A DNA stretch of 37,039 bases. It comes from CAZALT01 sp964485515 (GTDB taxonomy: Bacteria > Actinomycetota > Acidimicrobiia > Acidimicrobiales > Acidimicrobilacustridaceae). A program made the position numbers and the translations under genes. Under the pieces are notes generated by a model. It saw only the letters and a program-made list of their open reading frames with translations. It had not been told where the DNA came from and searched no databases. The DNA lies in contig CAZALT010000011.1 in NCBI GenBank assembly GCA_964485515.1, positions 1 through 37,039 of the forward strand, given 5' to 3'. This document shows positions 1 through 8,800 of this stretch, in pieces. Position 1 is the stretch's first letter; each line of letters starts with the position of its first letter.

Positions 1-12
1 GGGCAGGCAAAG

Positions 13-33
13 TTGCACCCGAATTGCACCCGA
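13..33. repeat. Two direct repeats one helical turn apart
   Basis: The 10-mer TTGCACCCGA occurs at 13-22 and again at 24-33, so the starts are 11 bases apart. Direct repeats phased by one turn are typical of protein-binding sites, including the arm sites of tyrosine integrases. Because an integrase lies at the other end of the window, an attachment or arm site is possible. I found no second copy near the integrase, and the left flank is outside the window, so this is only a candidate. Confidence 0.35.
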
Positions 34-75
34 TCTCGGAGGGCTGACCGAACCGCGACGCCGGCGAGACCCGAC

Positions 76-105
76 GGGACGAGGCGGGACGGAGCGGGAC
101 GGAGC
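76..105. repeat. Three tandem copies of a 10-base unit
   Basis: GGGACGAGGC is followed by two copies of GGGACGGAGC, giving three head-to-tail 10-mers with one variable position pair. It lies in the 180 bases beyond the end of the leftmost gene, where I see no convincing coding sequence. Its function is unknown; it may be simple slippage in G-rich DNA. Confidence 0.4.
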
Positions 106-180
106 GACGTCGGCGCGAACGACGACTTCACGATCGGCCTTGTGTCCGGGCGGCGTCGTCACCAGGTCCGGCCCGAGTTC

Positions 181-744
181 CTACGCAGCGAGGCCGTGCC
201 GGTTCTGAACCGGCAGCACGCGTGTCGCGGCGTAGGCGACGACGGGTACGAGCGACCCGCTTGGTGGGAACAGAGCGCAGATCTTGTTGCGGTGGGTGCT
301 GGTGTCTCCGATGAGCTGGCCACGGGTCGCTACGGCGACCGCGCCGTGTGCTCGCAGCATGGCGTCGACATCGAAGCCAGCGACGTCGGATAGCTCGAGG
401 AGGCTTGCTTGTTTCGCCTGGGACCAGAGTTCGCTGGTCATGCGGGCCTGGCGTAGGTCGATGCGCAGCAGTCCATCGGGCGCAACGTGAACTCCGATGC
501 GAAGCCCGTGAACGAGCCGATCGAATCGAGGGCTGGACGTGTGGCGATCGGTCGTGCGGACGTCGCGCTCCCCGTTGGACCAAGCGATGTCGGCCACGGT
601 GATCCGGAGTCGCTTCGGACCTTTGACTTGGTAGAGCCGCGCTACTCCGTCGGTCTCAACCTTCGAAGTCGTGGCGCCGAAGGTCGACTTCTCGCTTACC
701 TGAGTGATGACCAGTGCGCCGCAGGGCACGGCGTTGCTGGTCAC
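181..744 (-). CDS. Hypothetical protein, third gene of the RHH-NYN cassette
   Basis: A protein of 187 residues that I do not recognise. The GTG start at 744 is chosen because it overlaps the TGA of the upstream NYN gene in the four bases GTGA; a longer reading that starts inside the NYN gene is open but Arg-rich and unlikely. The N-terminal half has alternating hydrophobic residues suggesting beta strands (for example ALVITQV and GVARLYQVKG). The C-terminal half looks mixed alpha/beta and ends in VVAYAATRVLPVQNRHGLAA. No catalytic motif, signal peptide or membrane segment is evident. Translational coupling to the putative nuclease suggests it is a partner or a regulator (inference). Confidence 0.6.
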   Translation of the reverse strand: MTSNAVPCGALVITQVSEKSTFGATTSKVETDGVARLYQVKGPKRLRITVADIAWSNGERDVRTTDRHTSSPRFDRLVHGLRIGVHVAPDGLLRIDLRQARMTSELWSQAKQASLLELSDVAGFDVDAMLRAHGAVAVATRGQLIGDTSTHRNKICALFPPSGSLVPVVAYAATRVLPVQNRHGLAA

Positions 745-1208
745 GCTGCCATGCTTTCGAGGTTGGGCCCCGACAGCCAGACGACTCGGTGTGCTGCGAG
801 TCGCACCCTGGCCGATAGTTGCCCTGGCAGAGACGCCACCGTCGTGTTCAAGCCGGCCTCGTTCAGGGCAACGATCGAATCGGCGAACCGATTGTCGCCG
901 GAGGCAATGATCACCTCGGCGTACCGCGTCACGATGAACGCCGGCGACCACAGCTCGTCGATGAGACAGAGCTCGGCTCCGTCCGGGCCACTGCGGGTCA
1001 CGAGGCGCGCCGTTGGTCGCAATGAGTGGGCAACGAACGCCAAGCCGGGGTTCACACCAATGACGACGTGGTCGTCCTCCGCGATCCCCCCTGCCTCAAG
1101 AAGCGATTCGAGAGCAGCTCGGTAGATCTCGGGGGACGCGTGGCAAGGCGCACAGCCGGCGAGGTTCTCGAGGTCGACGAGAACCAGCTTGCGGTCCGGA
1201 GTGCTCAT
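741..1208 (-). CDS. NYN/PIN-like domain protein, putative ribonuclease
   Basis: A compact 155-residue protein made of a single domain. The N-terminus KLVLVDLENLAG carries the strand-Asp-x-Glu-Asn pattern typical of NYN domains, a PIN-like fold with metal-binding acidic residues. Further matching segments are VVIGVNP near residue 50, the acidic stretch LIDELWSP, and ASGDNRFADSI near residue 98, whose Gly-Asp motif is the usual second acidic site. The family generally contains metal-dependent RNases. The ATG start overlaps the stop of the RHH gene (ATGA), and the stop overlaps the next start (GTGA). With a DNA-binding protein in front, a toxin-antitoxin or defence role is plausible but unproven. 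Confidence 0.7.
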   Translation of the reverse strand: MSTPDRKLVLVDLENLAGCAPCHASPEIYRAALESLLEAGGIAEDDHVVIGVNPGLAFVAHSLRPTARLVTRSGPDGAELCLIDELWSPAFIVTRYAEVIIASGDNRFADSIVALNEAGLNTTVASLPGQLSARVRLAAHRVVWLSGPNLESMAA

Positions 1209-1846
1209 CGGTCGGTCGCTTCGATCGAGGTACCTGTGAGGCGACGGGCCGCTTCATCGCGGACGTCACGCAATGCGCGGACGATGCCGTCAGCGAAGGT
1301 CCTGTTCACGGCGGGAAACACCGCCGCGGTTCCATCCTCCGATTCACCGTCTTGCCACTGAACCCCCGGAGCGCCGTCATCGTCACCCAAGAGGTCCTGA
1401 ATAGTGCCCTGCAGTTCCGACTCGTCGTCGCTCCAGGCACTAAGCGTGGTTCCGACGAAAGAGCAGAACTCGAAAGACAGGTTCTCTGTCTCCGCTTCGA
1501 AGCCCCACGCAAGGATGATCGCCTGGATCTCTGCCACCACAGCGGGGTTGTCGAGTACCGCGAAATCGGACCCGGTGAGGCCTCCGGCAACCAGCAGACC
1601 GAACTGGTAGCCGCTGTTGAGCATCTCCCGGAAGGCGGTCTCGGCGGCCTCGACCGCCTTCTCAAACGCCGGGCGATACCGGTCAAGGTCGTTTTGGTCA
1701 GGGGCGTGAGCCAGGGGTCTTTGAGCGGCCCGATGCTGGTCAGCCAGCACTCGGAGCGCTCGTTGCACTGTGTCGGAGGGACCCTGCGAAGTGTCGGTGT
1801 GGACCGAGGCCCACAGGTCGTCTGGAACCGAGATAGATAGTTTCAT
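1205..1846 (-). CDS. RHH-like N-terminal protein, first gene of the NYN cassette
   Basis: A protein of 213 residues from the ATG at 1846. The N-terminus MKLSISVPDDLWASV, followed by SDTVQRALRVLADQ, is the strand-helix-helix pattern of ribbon-helix-helix antitoxin-like DNA-binding domains. The following 170 residues are acidic and I do not recognise them. A second in-frame ATG lies at 1858. I prefer 1846 because the -10-like hexamer overlaps 1854-1859 and would place transcription initiation at or beside the A of this ATG, making the mRNA leaderless. It is much longer than a classical 80-residue RHH antitoxin, so the extra domain may bind the NYN partner or sense something (inference). Probably autoregulated through the palindrome in its promoter. 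Confidence 0.65.
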   Translation of the reverse strand: MKLSISVPDDLWASVHTDTSQGPSDTVQRALRVLADQHRAAQRPLAHAPDQNDLDRYRPAFEKAVEAAETAFREMLNSGYQFGLLVAGGLTGSDFAVLDNPAVVAEIQAIILAWGFEAETENLSFEFCSFVGTTLSAWSDDESELQGTIQDLLGDDDGAPGVQWQDGESEDGTAAVFPAVNRTFADGIVRALRDVRDEAARRLTGTSIEATDR

Positions 1847-1853
1847 GGACCTC

Positions 1854-1881
1854 ACCATACACGAGGTAGTACTACCGTCAA
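1854..1881 (-). promoter_or_regulatory. Candidate leaderless promoter of the RHH-NYN cassette
   Basis: On the minus strand, TTGACG (1881-1876) and TATGGT (1859-1854) are separated by 16 bases, close to the primary sigma factor consensus. Seven bases separate the -10 from the ATG at 1846, so transcription would begin at or next to the start codon. Leaderless mRNAs are common in actinobacteria. Prediction from sequence only. Confidence 0.5.
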
Positions 1882-1906
1882 GTAGGAATCTAGAGGAGTA
1901 CTACTC
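1865..1906. promoter_or_regulatory. Candidate RHH operator: palindrome plus repeated half element
   Basis: GGTAGTACTACC at 1865-1876 is a perfect 12-base palindrome. It fills most of the spacer between the -35 and -10 hexamers. A related element, GGAGTACTACTC, lies at 1895-1906. The shared core AGTACTAC recurs at a distance of 29 bases (1868 and 1897). Short repeated half sites over the promoter are what RHH repressors usually bind, so autoregulation is inferred. Confidence 0.5.
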
Positions 1907-2173
1907 TCGACGCCGCTAGCGACCGGCTGGGCCTCGGCCGATGAATACGACACACCGCTGGGGACCCGGACACGTCAGCGCCATCCGCGCTTGTCTCCCA
2001 TCGTCGCCCTCGATCGACTTCAGCCGACCAGCATCTCTGGTCGGCGGGTCCAGGAGTTGCGCGCCGACGTGAAGGGCCGTCGGACTCAGGCTCGACAAGT
2101 GCGGCGCAGCTACGTTCTCTGGACGCGAGGCTGGGGAACCGCGCTGACCAGGGCAACGAGGGAGCCACGGCGG
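1907..2173. other. Divergent intergenic region before the druH-like gene, with a hairpin
   Basis: There is no convincing gene between the RHH promoter and the druH-like gene. The main structure is a perfect inverted repeat: GCCGACCAG at 2023-2031 and CTGGTCGGC at 2037-2045 around the 5-base loop CATCT. There is no T tract on either side, so it looks more like an operator or a leader-RNA hairpin than an intrinsic terminator. I could not identify a convincing plus-strand promoter for the downstream operon. Confidence 0.5.
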
Positions 2174-2206
2174 GTGAGCGATGACAACGGGATGCGCACG
2201 TCATGA
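2174..2206 (+). CDS. Candidate 10-residue leader peptide coupled to the druH-like gene
   Basis: GTG at 2174 opens a 10-codon frame (MSDDNGMRTS) ending in TGA at 2204-2206, which overlaps the druH-like ATG as ATGA. A strong purine-rich ribosome-binding sequence, GAGGGAG at 2158-2164, lies 9 bases before the GTG. The druH-like ATG itself has only a poor site in front. Coupled re-initiation is therefore plausible. Such a short frame can arise by chance; a longer in-frame reading from 1991 exists but its composition does not look protein-like. Confidence 0.3.
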   Translation: MSDDNGMRTS

Positions 2207-5200
2207 CGCTTGCTGACGTTCTCGAACGGATCCTTCGCGACGAGCCTGACCAGACGCCCGAGGAGCTCTATCGGAACCTGGGGTCAGTGAAGTCCAAGGT
2301 TCGCCAGCCGCAGATGGTCGCTACCGCGCTCAAGCGGGACAAGGACCGATTCGTCGCTGACGACGACGGCCGCTGGCGGCTCGTCAACCAGCCCGACCCT
2401 GAGCCCGAACCGGAGATCGACCTCGAACGCCTTCGCCCGAAACGCCGAAACCAGACCGGGTCCCGGGACGAAGAACCAGATGCCTCGCCGCGCCGGGATG
2501 CACAGAGCCCTAGAGAGTCGAACGGACAGACGGCGGACCCCAGCGGCCATGTCGCGCAGCCACGGACCCCCGTGGGGACGGGCGAGGTCCAGGCGTTCGA
2601 GATGGAGAACGAGCTCCGCTCCCGCCTCGGCGGCGCGCAGCTCATCGCCGAGGTCGGTCTCGACGAGGACGATCTTGACGAACAGGAACAGGTCCTGACT
2701 CGGCTGGTCCAGACCGGGGTGAGCATCGAGACCGTGGGTCGCCGCTTTCCGATGCTGCTTCTCACCTACGTCGTCGGAGTCGGGGTGTTCCGCTCGGACG
2801 AACGCGGACTCTGGACGAACGTCAACGTCCCGAAGCTGACAGCACAGAACGCAGCGGTCATCGAGCGATCGATCGAACAACTGGGTGTCGAGACCTTCGA
2901 GCAGATGGTCGAACAGGAGAACGCTCTGCGCTTCCTCGGTCCGATCCTCGGACACGGAGGCATCCCAAGACGAAGCCTTGACGACTACTTCGGCCTGCTC
3001 GCGCGAGGCATGAAGAAGGCGGCCAGAGCGACCGACCTGTTGATGCTGTGGCAGTCCCAACAGTCGTCCTACGCGACGATCGACAAGCCCATCGGCCGCT
3101 TCCTGCGATTCGGTGGCGATCTGTCGGCGGATTTCCTGGACCGATCGATCGATCTGCTCGGGGAGTACGCCCGGTCAGGGACGATCGCCGAGTCCGCCGA
3201 CGTCGGGCTGCCCGACTACGTCGTCGAAGGCTTTCGCTCCTACGTCAACAGCGGAGGCGAGGTCAGCGTCGGCGTGGCGTCGAAGGTCCGCCGCACGACT
3301 GTTCGTGTCGTTCTCGATCCGTGGGCGGGCGCTGGACCGGTGGCCGTGCTGCCCATGGTTCCGGATGCCACAACCACACACCTCGTATGGCACGTCCGGG
3401 GCGGGAGCCAGATCCAGTCACTACCCGCATCCGCCGCTCGGGAGAAGGAGGTGGAGCTCGAACCGGCCCGTTCCTGGACGGTCGAGCTCACCGATCCCTC
3501 CCTCCGCGGTGAGTGGATGGTTCGCGGCCTGGATGAGCAACCTGCGCTGTTCTTCCACTCGGGCACCGGCGAGCTCATTCATGACGGAGCCGCTCTCCGT
3601 GGCCCCACGATCCTCGTGTTGCGCCCCGCCGAGGTCAGCGTCACAGGCACCAGGATCGACCGCACTGACGCCGTGCCGCCGGTGGTGCAGGAGCTCCCCG
3701 AGCCGGGTGGGGCGTGGTCAGGGTTCGTCCTCGAGATGATCAGCGTCGAAGACCTCCGCACGGTCCTGCTCGAACAGCCGGGCAAGGATCCCGTGCGTGT
3801 TCCCGTTCGAGCGGCTGCCGTCCGTCCCCAGTTGCTAGACGAGCCGATTCCTGGCCTGACTGACGCCTCAGGCAATCCGGTGTTCGCCGCCATGCCCCGG
3901 ATCGAACTTCCGGGTGCCGCGTCAGGAGAAACGCTGTGGCGGCTCCGCCTCGACGACGGAGCAACACGGACGCTCGACCTTGACGCCCTCTCCTCAGACG
4001 GTGACATCTACGCCCTACCCGCAACGACGCGTTGCGGGACCTACTCCCTCGTAGCAAGTGGCCCACTCGGTGCCGATCTCCGGACTCGCTTCGCGGTCGC
4101 TCCGGGATTGACTGCCGCAGTTCCGGACCGAGTGCTGTTTCCTGGCGAGTCGGCCACGGTCAGCATGTCGGCGCCGAGGCTTGCGATCAGCGATCGGGAG
4201 CTTGGCGCCGTCGTCGATCTCGTTGTGGACAGCGACTCCGATCGAGTTGAGGCCGATGTCCGAGACCCAGATGGGAACACGATTCAGGTGCAGGCCCGGC
4301 TCTCCCGAGTGATGTGGGGAATCGTCGGCCCAACTTCGGAGGGGCTCGCAACCCGGGAGCTCGTCCTGAAATCCGACGAGTTGCGCGAGTCCGACGCTCC
4401 TCGACTCGTTGTCCGCACCGGTCGCGCCGGGCATGAACTGCGTTTGTCCCTCAGTGCCGATCACGAGGAGATCCAGCGACTCGACGCGGTGACCACTGGC
4501 AGCCGTGACGGAAGGTGGGTCTTCGGTCTGGATGCCTTTGCCGACACCGTGACCGCGACAGATCGCTCCGGTCTCGTACTCAACCTCTGGATTGGCATAC
4601 ATCCGATCCCGATCGCTCGGATTAGGCCGTCACTCAGCATCGAGGACCTCGCTGTTGACGCAACTCCGGAACTGGGCGGCCACAAAGTGACGGTGTCGTT
4701 TACTGCCGCTCGTGTCGTCCAACACCGAGTGGTCCGGCTGTGGAGCTTGAGCCGGCCATGGGAGGAGCCGATCACACATCCTGTTCCTGACGACTTCGAT
4801 GGAACGCTCGCCATCGAGTCCGGCGTCGTACCCGACGGCGCGTACGTCGCGCAGATCGCCGTCGACGACGGCTGGACTCCAGCAGAGCGGCCCCGTCCGC
4901 GGGACGCTGGTACGGCGCTCATCGAGCTCGGACGGCTGGAGCCGATCGACGACCTCGACGAGTCCCCCTTCGCGAGAGACCCTCGCCGAGCGGTCGAGCT
5001 CGCCCTCGAGTACGGCTACTTCGGTCGCCACCTCGAACAGCCGGAGTTGGACCACGCGGTGCCTGCCGCAGCCATGGCGTTGCTCGCCCTGATCCGTGGA
5101 GAGCTGCTCATCGACTGGACCAGTCGTCAGCTCGGATCCGTGGCTGCCATTGCTCTAGCCGACTCATCTCCCCTGCTCGCCGAGCTGCTCAGCGAAGCGG

Positions 5201-5895
5201 AGGACGGTGGCGCCACCCGCGGCGACCTGCTGCGACTGGCAATCGCGCTTGGTCCTCGCACCCGATTGGTTGACGATCCGAGTGGGTCCATCATGCGGAA
5301 GCTGTGGGATTTCGCTCCAGCGCTCGCCGCATCGTTCGACGTCGAGGTAGATGACGACGAGGCACGCCACGACCGGATCCACAGCGCAACCGGCTGGGTC
5401 CCGACCGACGTGCTCGATCCGGTAGGCGAGCCGGTCAGTCAGATGTTCGTCGGCGTGGATCTCGAGCAACTCCAGACGATGTCTCGCAGCATGGAGCTGA
5501 TTCCGCGTGAGGTTCTCGGACTCGATCGGTACGTCGAGGCGACGTTCGAGTGGTTGATCAACGCCCGAAGGGCGTCGAGCAACCCGGTCGAGCTGTGGAT
5601 GCAACGCCACCGCGATCTCGTTCGACGGTCTGCGTCCGACTACCTCTTCGCCGCTGAGCACCTCGTCCGACGGACCGCACCGCAGGGCACTGCGCCCTGG
5701 GCATCGTTCCCCCGGGTGACGCTCGCGTGTGCCATCAGCAGCGCGGTCGGCGACGAAGACCACTTCGCTGCTCGGCAGGCCCTGATGGACGCCACAGAAT
5801 TCGCACCGAAGCTCGTCGAACGGGACCTTGTCCTCGGCCGGGCTCTCGCCGCTATCAACGCACCATCACCTCGCACTCCAGGAGACCCATCGTGA
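2203..5895 (+). CDS. druH: DruH-like large protein of a type III Druantia-like system
   Basis: A protein of 1230 residues. Residues 1-65 look like a winged helix (LADVLERILRDEPDQTPEEL then a wing ending DDGRWRLV). Residues 66-125 are a charged Pro/Arg-rich linker. A conserved-looking helical region at about 130-350 includes GGIPRRSLDDYFGLLAR, KPIGRFLRFGGDLSADFLDR and GLPDYVVEGF. The middle, about 360-900, is rich in predicted beta strands with repeated Ig-like spacing. The C-terminal 300 residues are helical. I see no nuclease or ATPase motif. The assignment rests mainly on size, order and direct coupling to a DruE-type helicase (GTGA overlap at 5892-5895), which matches the two-gene type III Druantia architecture. 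The biochemical role of DruH is not established. An unrelated helicase partner is the alternative. Confidence 0.65.
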   Translation: MTLADVLERILRDEPDQTPEELYRNLGSVKSKVRQPQMVATALKRDKDRFVADDDGRWRLVNQPDPEPEPEIDLERLRPKRRNQTGSRDEEPDASPRRDAQSPRESNGQTADPSGHVAQPRTPVGTGEVQAFEMENELRSRLGGAQLIAEVGLDEDDLDEQEQVLTRLVQTGVSIETVGRRFPMLLLTYVVGVGVFRSDERGLWTNVNVPKLTAQNAAVIERSIEQLGVETFEQMVEQENALRFLGPILGHGGIPRRSLDDYFGLLARGMKKAARATDLLMLWQSQQSSYATIDKPIGRFLRFGGDLSADFLDRSIDLLGEYARSGTIAESADVGLPDYVVEGFRSYVNSGGEVSVGVASKVRRTTVRVVLDPWAGAGPVAVLPMVPDATTTHLVWHVRGGSQIQSLPASAAREKEVELEPARSWTVELTDPSLRGEWMVRGLDEQPALFFHSGTGELIHDGAALRGPTILVLRPAEVSVTGTRIDRTDAVPPVVQELPEPGGAWSGFVLEMISVEDLRTVLLEQPGKDPVRVPVRAAAVRPQLLDEPIPGLTDASGNPVFAAMPRIELPGAASGETLWRLRLDDGATRTLDLDALSSDGDIYALPATTRCGTYSLVASGPLGADLRTRFAVAPGLTAAVPDRVLFPGESATVSMSAPRLAISDRELGAVVDLVVDSDSDRVEADVRDPDGNTIQVQARLSRVMWGIVGPTSEGLATRELVLKSDELRESDAPRLVVRTGRAGHELRLSLSADHEEIQRLDAVTTGSRDGRWVFGLDAFADTVTATDRSGLVLNLWIGIHPIPIARIRPSLSIEDLAVDATPELGGHKVTVSFTAARVVQHRVVRLWSLSRPWEEPITHPVPDDFDGTLAIESGVVPDGAYVAQIAVDDGWTPAERPRPRDAGTALIELGRLEPIDDLDESPFARDPRRAVELALEYGYFGRHLEQPELDHAVPAAAMALLALIRGELLIDWTSRQLGSVAAIALADSSPLLAELLSEAEDGGATRGDLLRLAIALGPRTRLVDDPSGSIMRKLWDFAPALAASFDVEVDDDEARHDRIHSATGWVPTDVLDPVGEPVSQMFVGVDLEQLQTMSRSMELIPREVLGLDRYVEATFEWLINARRASSNPVELWMQRHRDLVRRSASDYLFAAEHLVRRTAPQGTAPWASFPRVTLACAISSAVGDEDHFAARQALMDATEFAPKLVERDLVLGRALAAINAPSPRTPGDPS

Positions 5896-8800
5896 CCGAC
5901 ACGCTCGACCCCCTCGCCGCTACCGATGCGATCAGTCGGTCGTACCGTCGCTATCTCCTCTCGACCTTAAGCCCCCGCCGACCCGAGTTGGCGAGGGACT
6001 TCGAGCACAGCCTCGTCAACGATCTGACCGTCACTCGCGGACCTCTCCTGCAGGCCTCGGCGCCATTCGAGCCCGGCCTCAGCACGAGCGACCTGGTCGA
6101 CAAGGGTGTTCTCAGCGACGAATGGAAGCGCTTCTCCCCCGCGTCCTTCCCGATCGAGCGAGCACTTCATCTGCACCAGCAGGACGCCGTCGAACGAGCA
6201 AAGAAGGGTCGCAACCTCGTCGTCGCCACCGGAACCGGTTCGGGCAAGACCGAGACCTTCCTGATCCCGATCGTCGATCACCTGCTCCGTGAGAAGGAGG
6301 CGGGAACGCTGGACCAGCCGGGTGTTCGTGCGCTGCTCCTGTACCCGATGAACGCTCTGGCCAATGACCAGGTCAAGCGTCTCCGCGGGTTCCTCGCCGA
6401 CATCCCGGAGATCACCTTCGGCCGCTACGTGGGCGAGACCAAGCACAAGGTCAACGAGGCCAAGGACGCCTTCGCCGCACGGTTCCCCGGCGAACAGATC
6501 CTGCCGAACGAGCTGCTCTCGCGCGACGAGATGCAGGCGACACCGCCCCACATCCTGCTCACCAACTACGCCATGTTGGAGTACCTGCTGCTTCGCCCGG
6601 CAGACAGCACGCTCTTCGATGGCCCGACGGGTGAGCACTGGAAGTTCATCGTGCTCGACGAGGCGCACGTCTACGACGGCGCCCAGGGAACCGAGGTGGC
6701 ACTGCTGCTGCGCCGGGTCCGGGACCGCGTGCTGCAAAGCCGACGGGGGCACCTGCAGTGCTTCGCGACCAGCGCCACGCTCGGCAGTGGTCGAGACGAC
6801 TACCCGGACCTCATCGACTTCGCGACCGACCTCTTCGACGAGCCCTTCGAGTTCGACAGCAACGACCCCGACCGCCAGGACATCGTCGAGGCGGTCCGTC
6901 TTCCCCTCGCTCGTGAGCACGCCAGCATCGAGCTGCCCCAGGGGCTGTTCACGCCGCTGCGCGACCGGTTCCGCGATGGTGCCGCCACGCCCGACCTCGC
7001 TCGCCTCGTCGCCGAGCACGCGCCAGAGGCTCCCAGCGCCGAGCGCGGCGAGAAGGGTGCCCACTATCTCCACCGGCTCCTCGTCGCGGAATCGCACGTC
7101 GTGAAACTCCAGGAACACCTCGAACGACGGTCCCTCGACGCCCGAACCGTTGCCGGTGAACTGTTCACCGGACCCAGCGCCACCGACGACCTCGTGTCAC
7201 TCATCGACCTGTGCGTGGCGGCCCGCGAACGCGAGGGCGATGCGCCACTGATCCCTGCGCGCTACCACTTCTTCGTCCGGTCGCTCGAAGGTGCGTTCGT
7301 GTGCCAGCACCCCGGCCATCGCTCAGATCGTCCGCGCCTGTCGCTGACGAGGCAGCGCACGTGCCGAACGTGCAGCCTCGCCGGCCACGAGTCCGAGATG
7401 TTCGAGCTCGGGGTGTGTCGTCACTGTCGTGCTGAGTACCTCACGGGCACGTTCAAGCCAGACGGTGGACGGATGGTATTCGAGCCGGCCGGCGAGTTCG
7501 GGAGCGACCTCGTCTATCTCCTGCTCGGCGACCCGATCGAGGACGACGAGGATGACACGTCGATCAAGGAGGACGACTCGGACGTGTCGGCCACGCAATC
7601 ACTCCTGTGCCCGGGGTGCGGCACGATCGGAGAAGGGTCGAGCATCAGCGAGTGTGTCTGCGAAGGGAACAAGCCCCGCCCCTTCCCGGTGACCGAGGTG
7701 AAGGTCCCCAAGGGTCAGGTGCTTCACCGATGCGCGGCGTGCGCGTCTCGGACTGCGGGCGAGATCGTGTTCCGCTTCGTGACCGGCACCGATGCCCCGG
7801 TATCGGTCATCGCGACAGAGCTGTACCAACACGTCCCACCGAGTAGCGACGAGTACCTCGCCGACCAGATCGGTCAGGGCCGAAAGCTGCTTGCCTTCTC
7901 CGACAGCCGCCAAGATGCGGCGTTCTTCGCCCCCTACCTGGAGCGCACCTACAACCGTGCGATCCAGCGTCGATTGATCTCCCAGGCAACTGAGGCGCTT
8001 GCCGCGCGAGGCGATACCCCCCGCACTGAGGGCCTCGTCGTCAGGGTGCGTGATCTCGCTGAGGATGCCTGGGTGCTCAACCGAGACTCCGATCCAGCGG
8101 TCAACAGAGCTGAGGTTGGCTACTGGATCGTCGAGGAGCTCCTCGCGCTCGATCGCCGCCAGAGCCTCGAGGGAACGGGCGGAGCCGAGATCTCCCTGAC
8201 GGTCCCGCGCAAGGCGACGCCGCCCAAGCTGTTGCTCGATCTGGGTTTCACCGCCGACGAAGCGATGGACCTGCTTCAGATGCTGTTCGAGACCGTGCGG
8301 GCAAGCGCCGCTGTCTCGATGCCCGACGACGTCGACTTTCGCGATGACCGATTCGCACCTCGCAACGTCCAGATCGTCATCCGTCGCAGCGGACCCGAGC
8401 GGGGCGTGCTCGCTTGGCTTCCCAGCTCGGGAGCGAACCGCCGCTCCGAGATCCTCGCCAAGATCTTCGAGCGACGCGGCATCTCCGCCGACCCGTTGCA
8501 GGTTCTGGGCGAGATCTGGGACGGCCTCAACATGGATCGATCGGTGTGGAAGGGCACGTTCGCGTCGATCTCGAACAGCAAACAAGGCGAGGTCAAGCAG
8601 CTCGACTGGTCGCGTTTCGAGTTCCGGCCACTCACCGAGGATCACCGGCCCTACCGCTGCGACACGTGCGCTCGACTCTGGTGGCGTTCGGTCGCCGACA
8701 TCTGCCCCACCTGGCGCTGCTCGGGAACCGTCTCAACGATCGACGACATCGAGTCGCTACGGGCCAATCACTACGCCAGCCTCTACCGAGAGCTCAAGCC

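Noticed and set aside
1991..2206. 71-codon open frame ending on the druH-like start
   Set aside because: Its composition looks non-coding and no good start site precedes it; only the last ten codons from GTG 2174 have a strong ribosome-binding site, and these are listed as a candidate leader peptide.
5967..7118. Long open frame antisense to the druE-like gene (and others at 7599-8645 and 10053-11552)
   Set aside because: High GC keeps antisense frames open. The plus-strand reading has clear helicase motifs, and the antisense products are Arg/Leu-rich with no recognisable domain.
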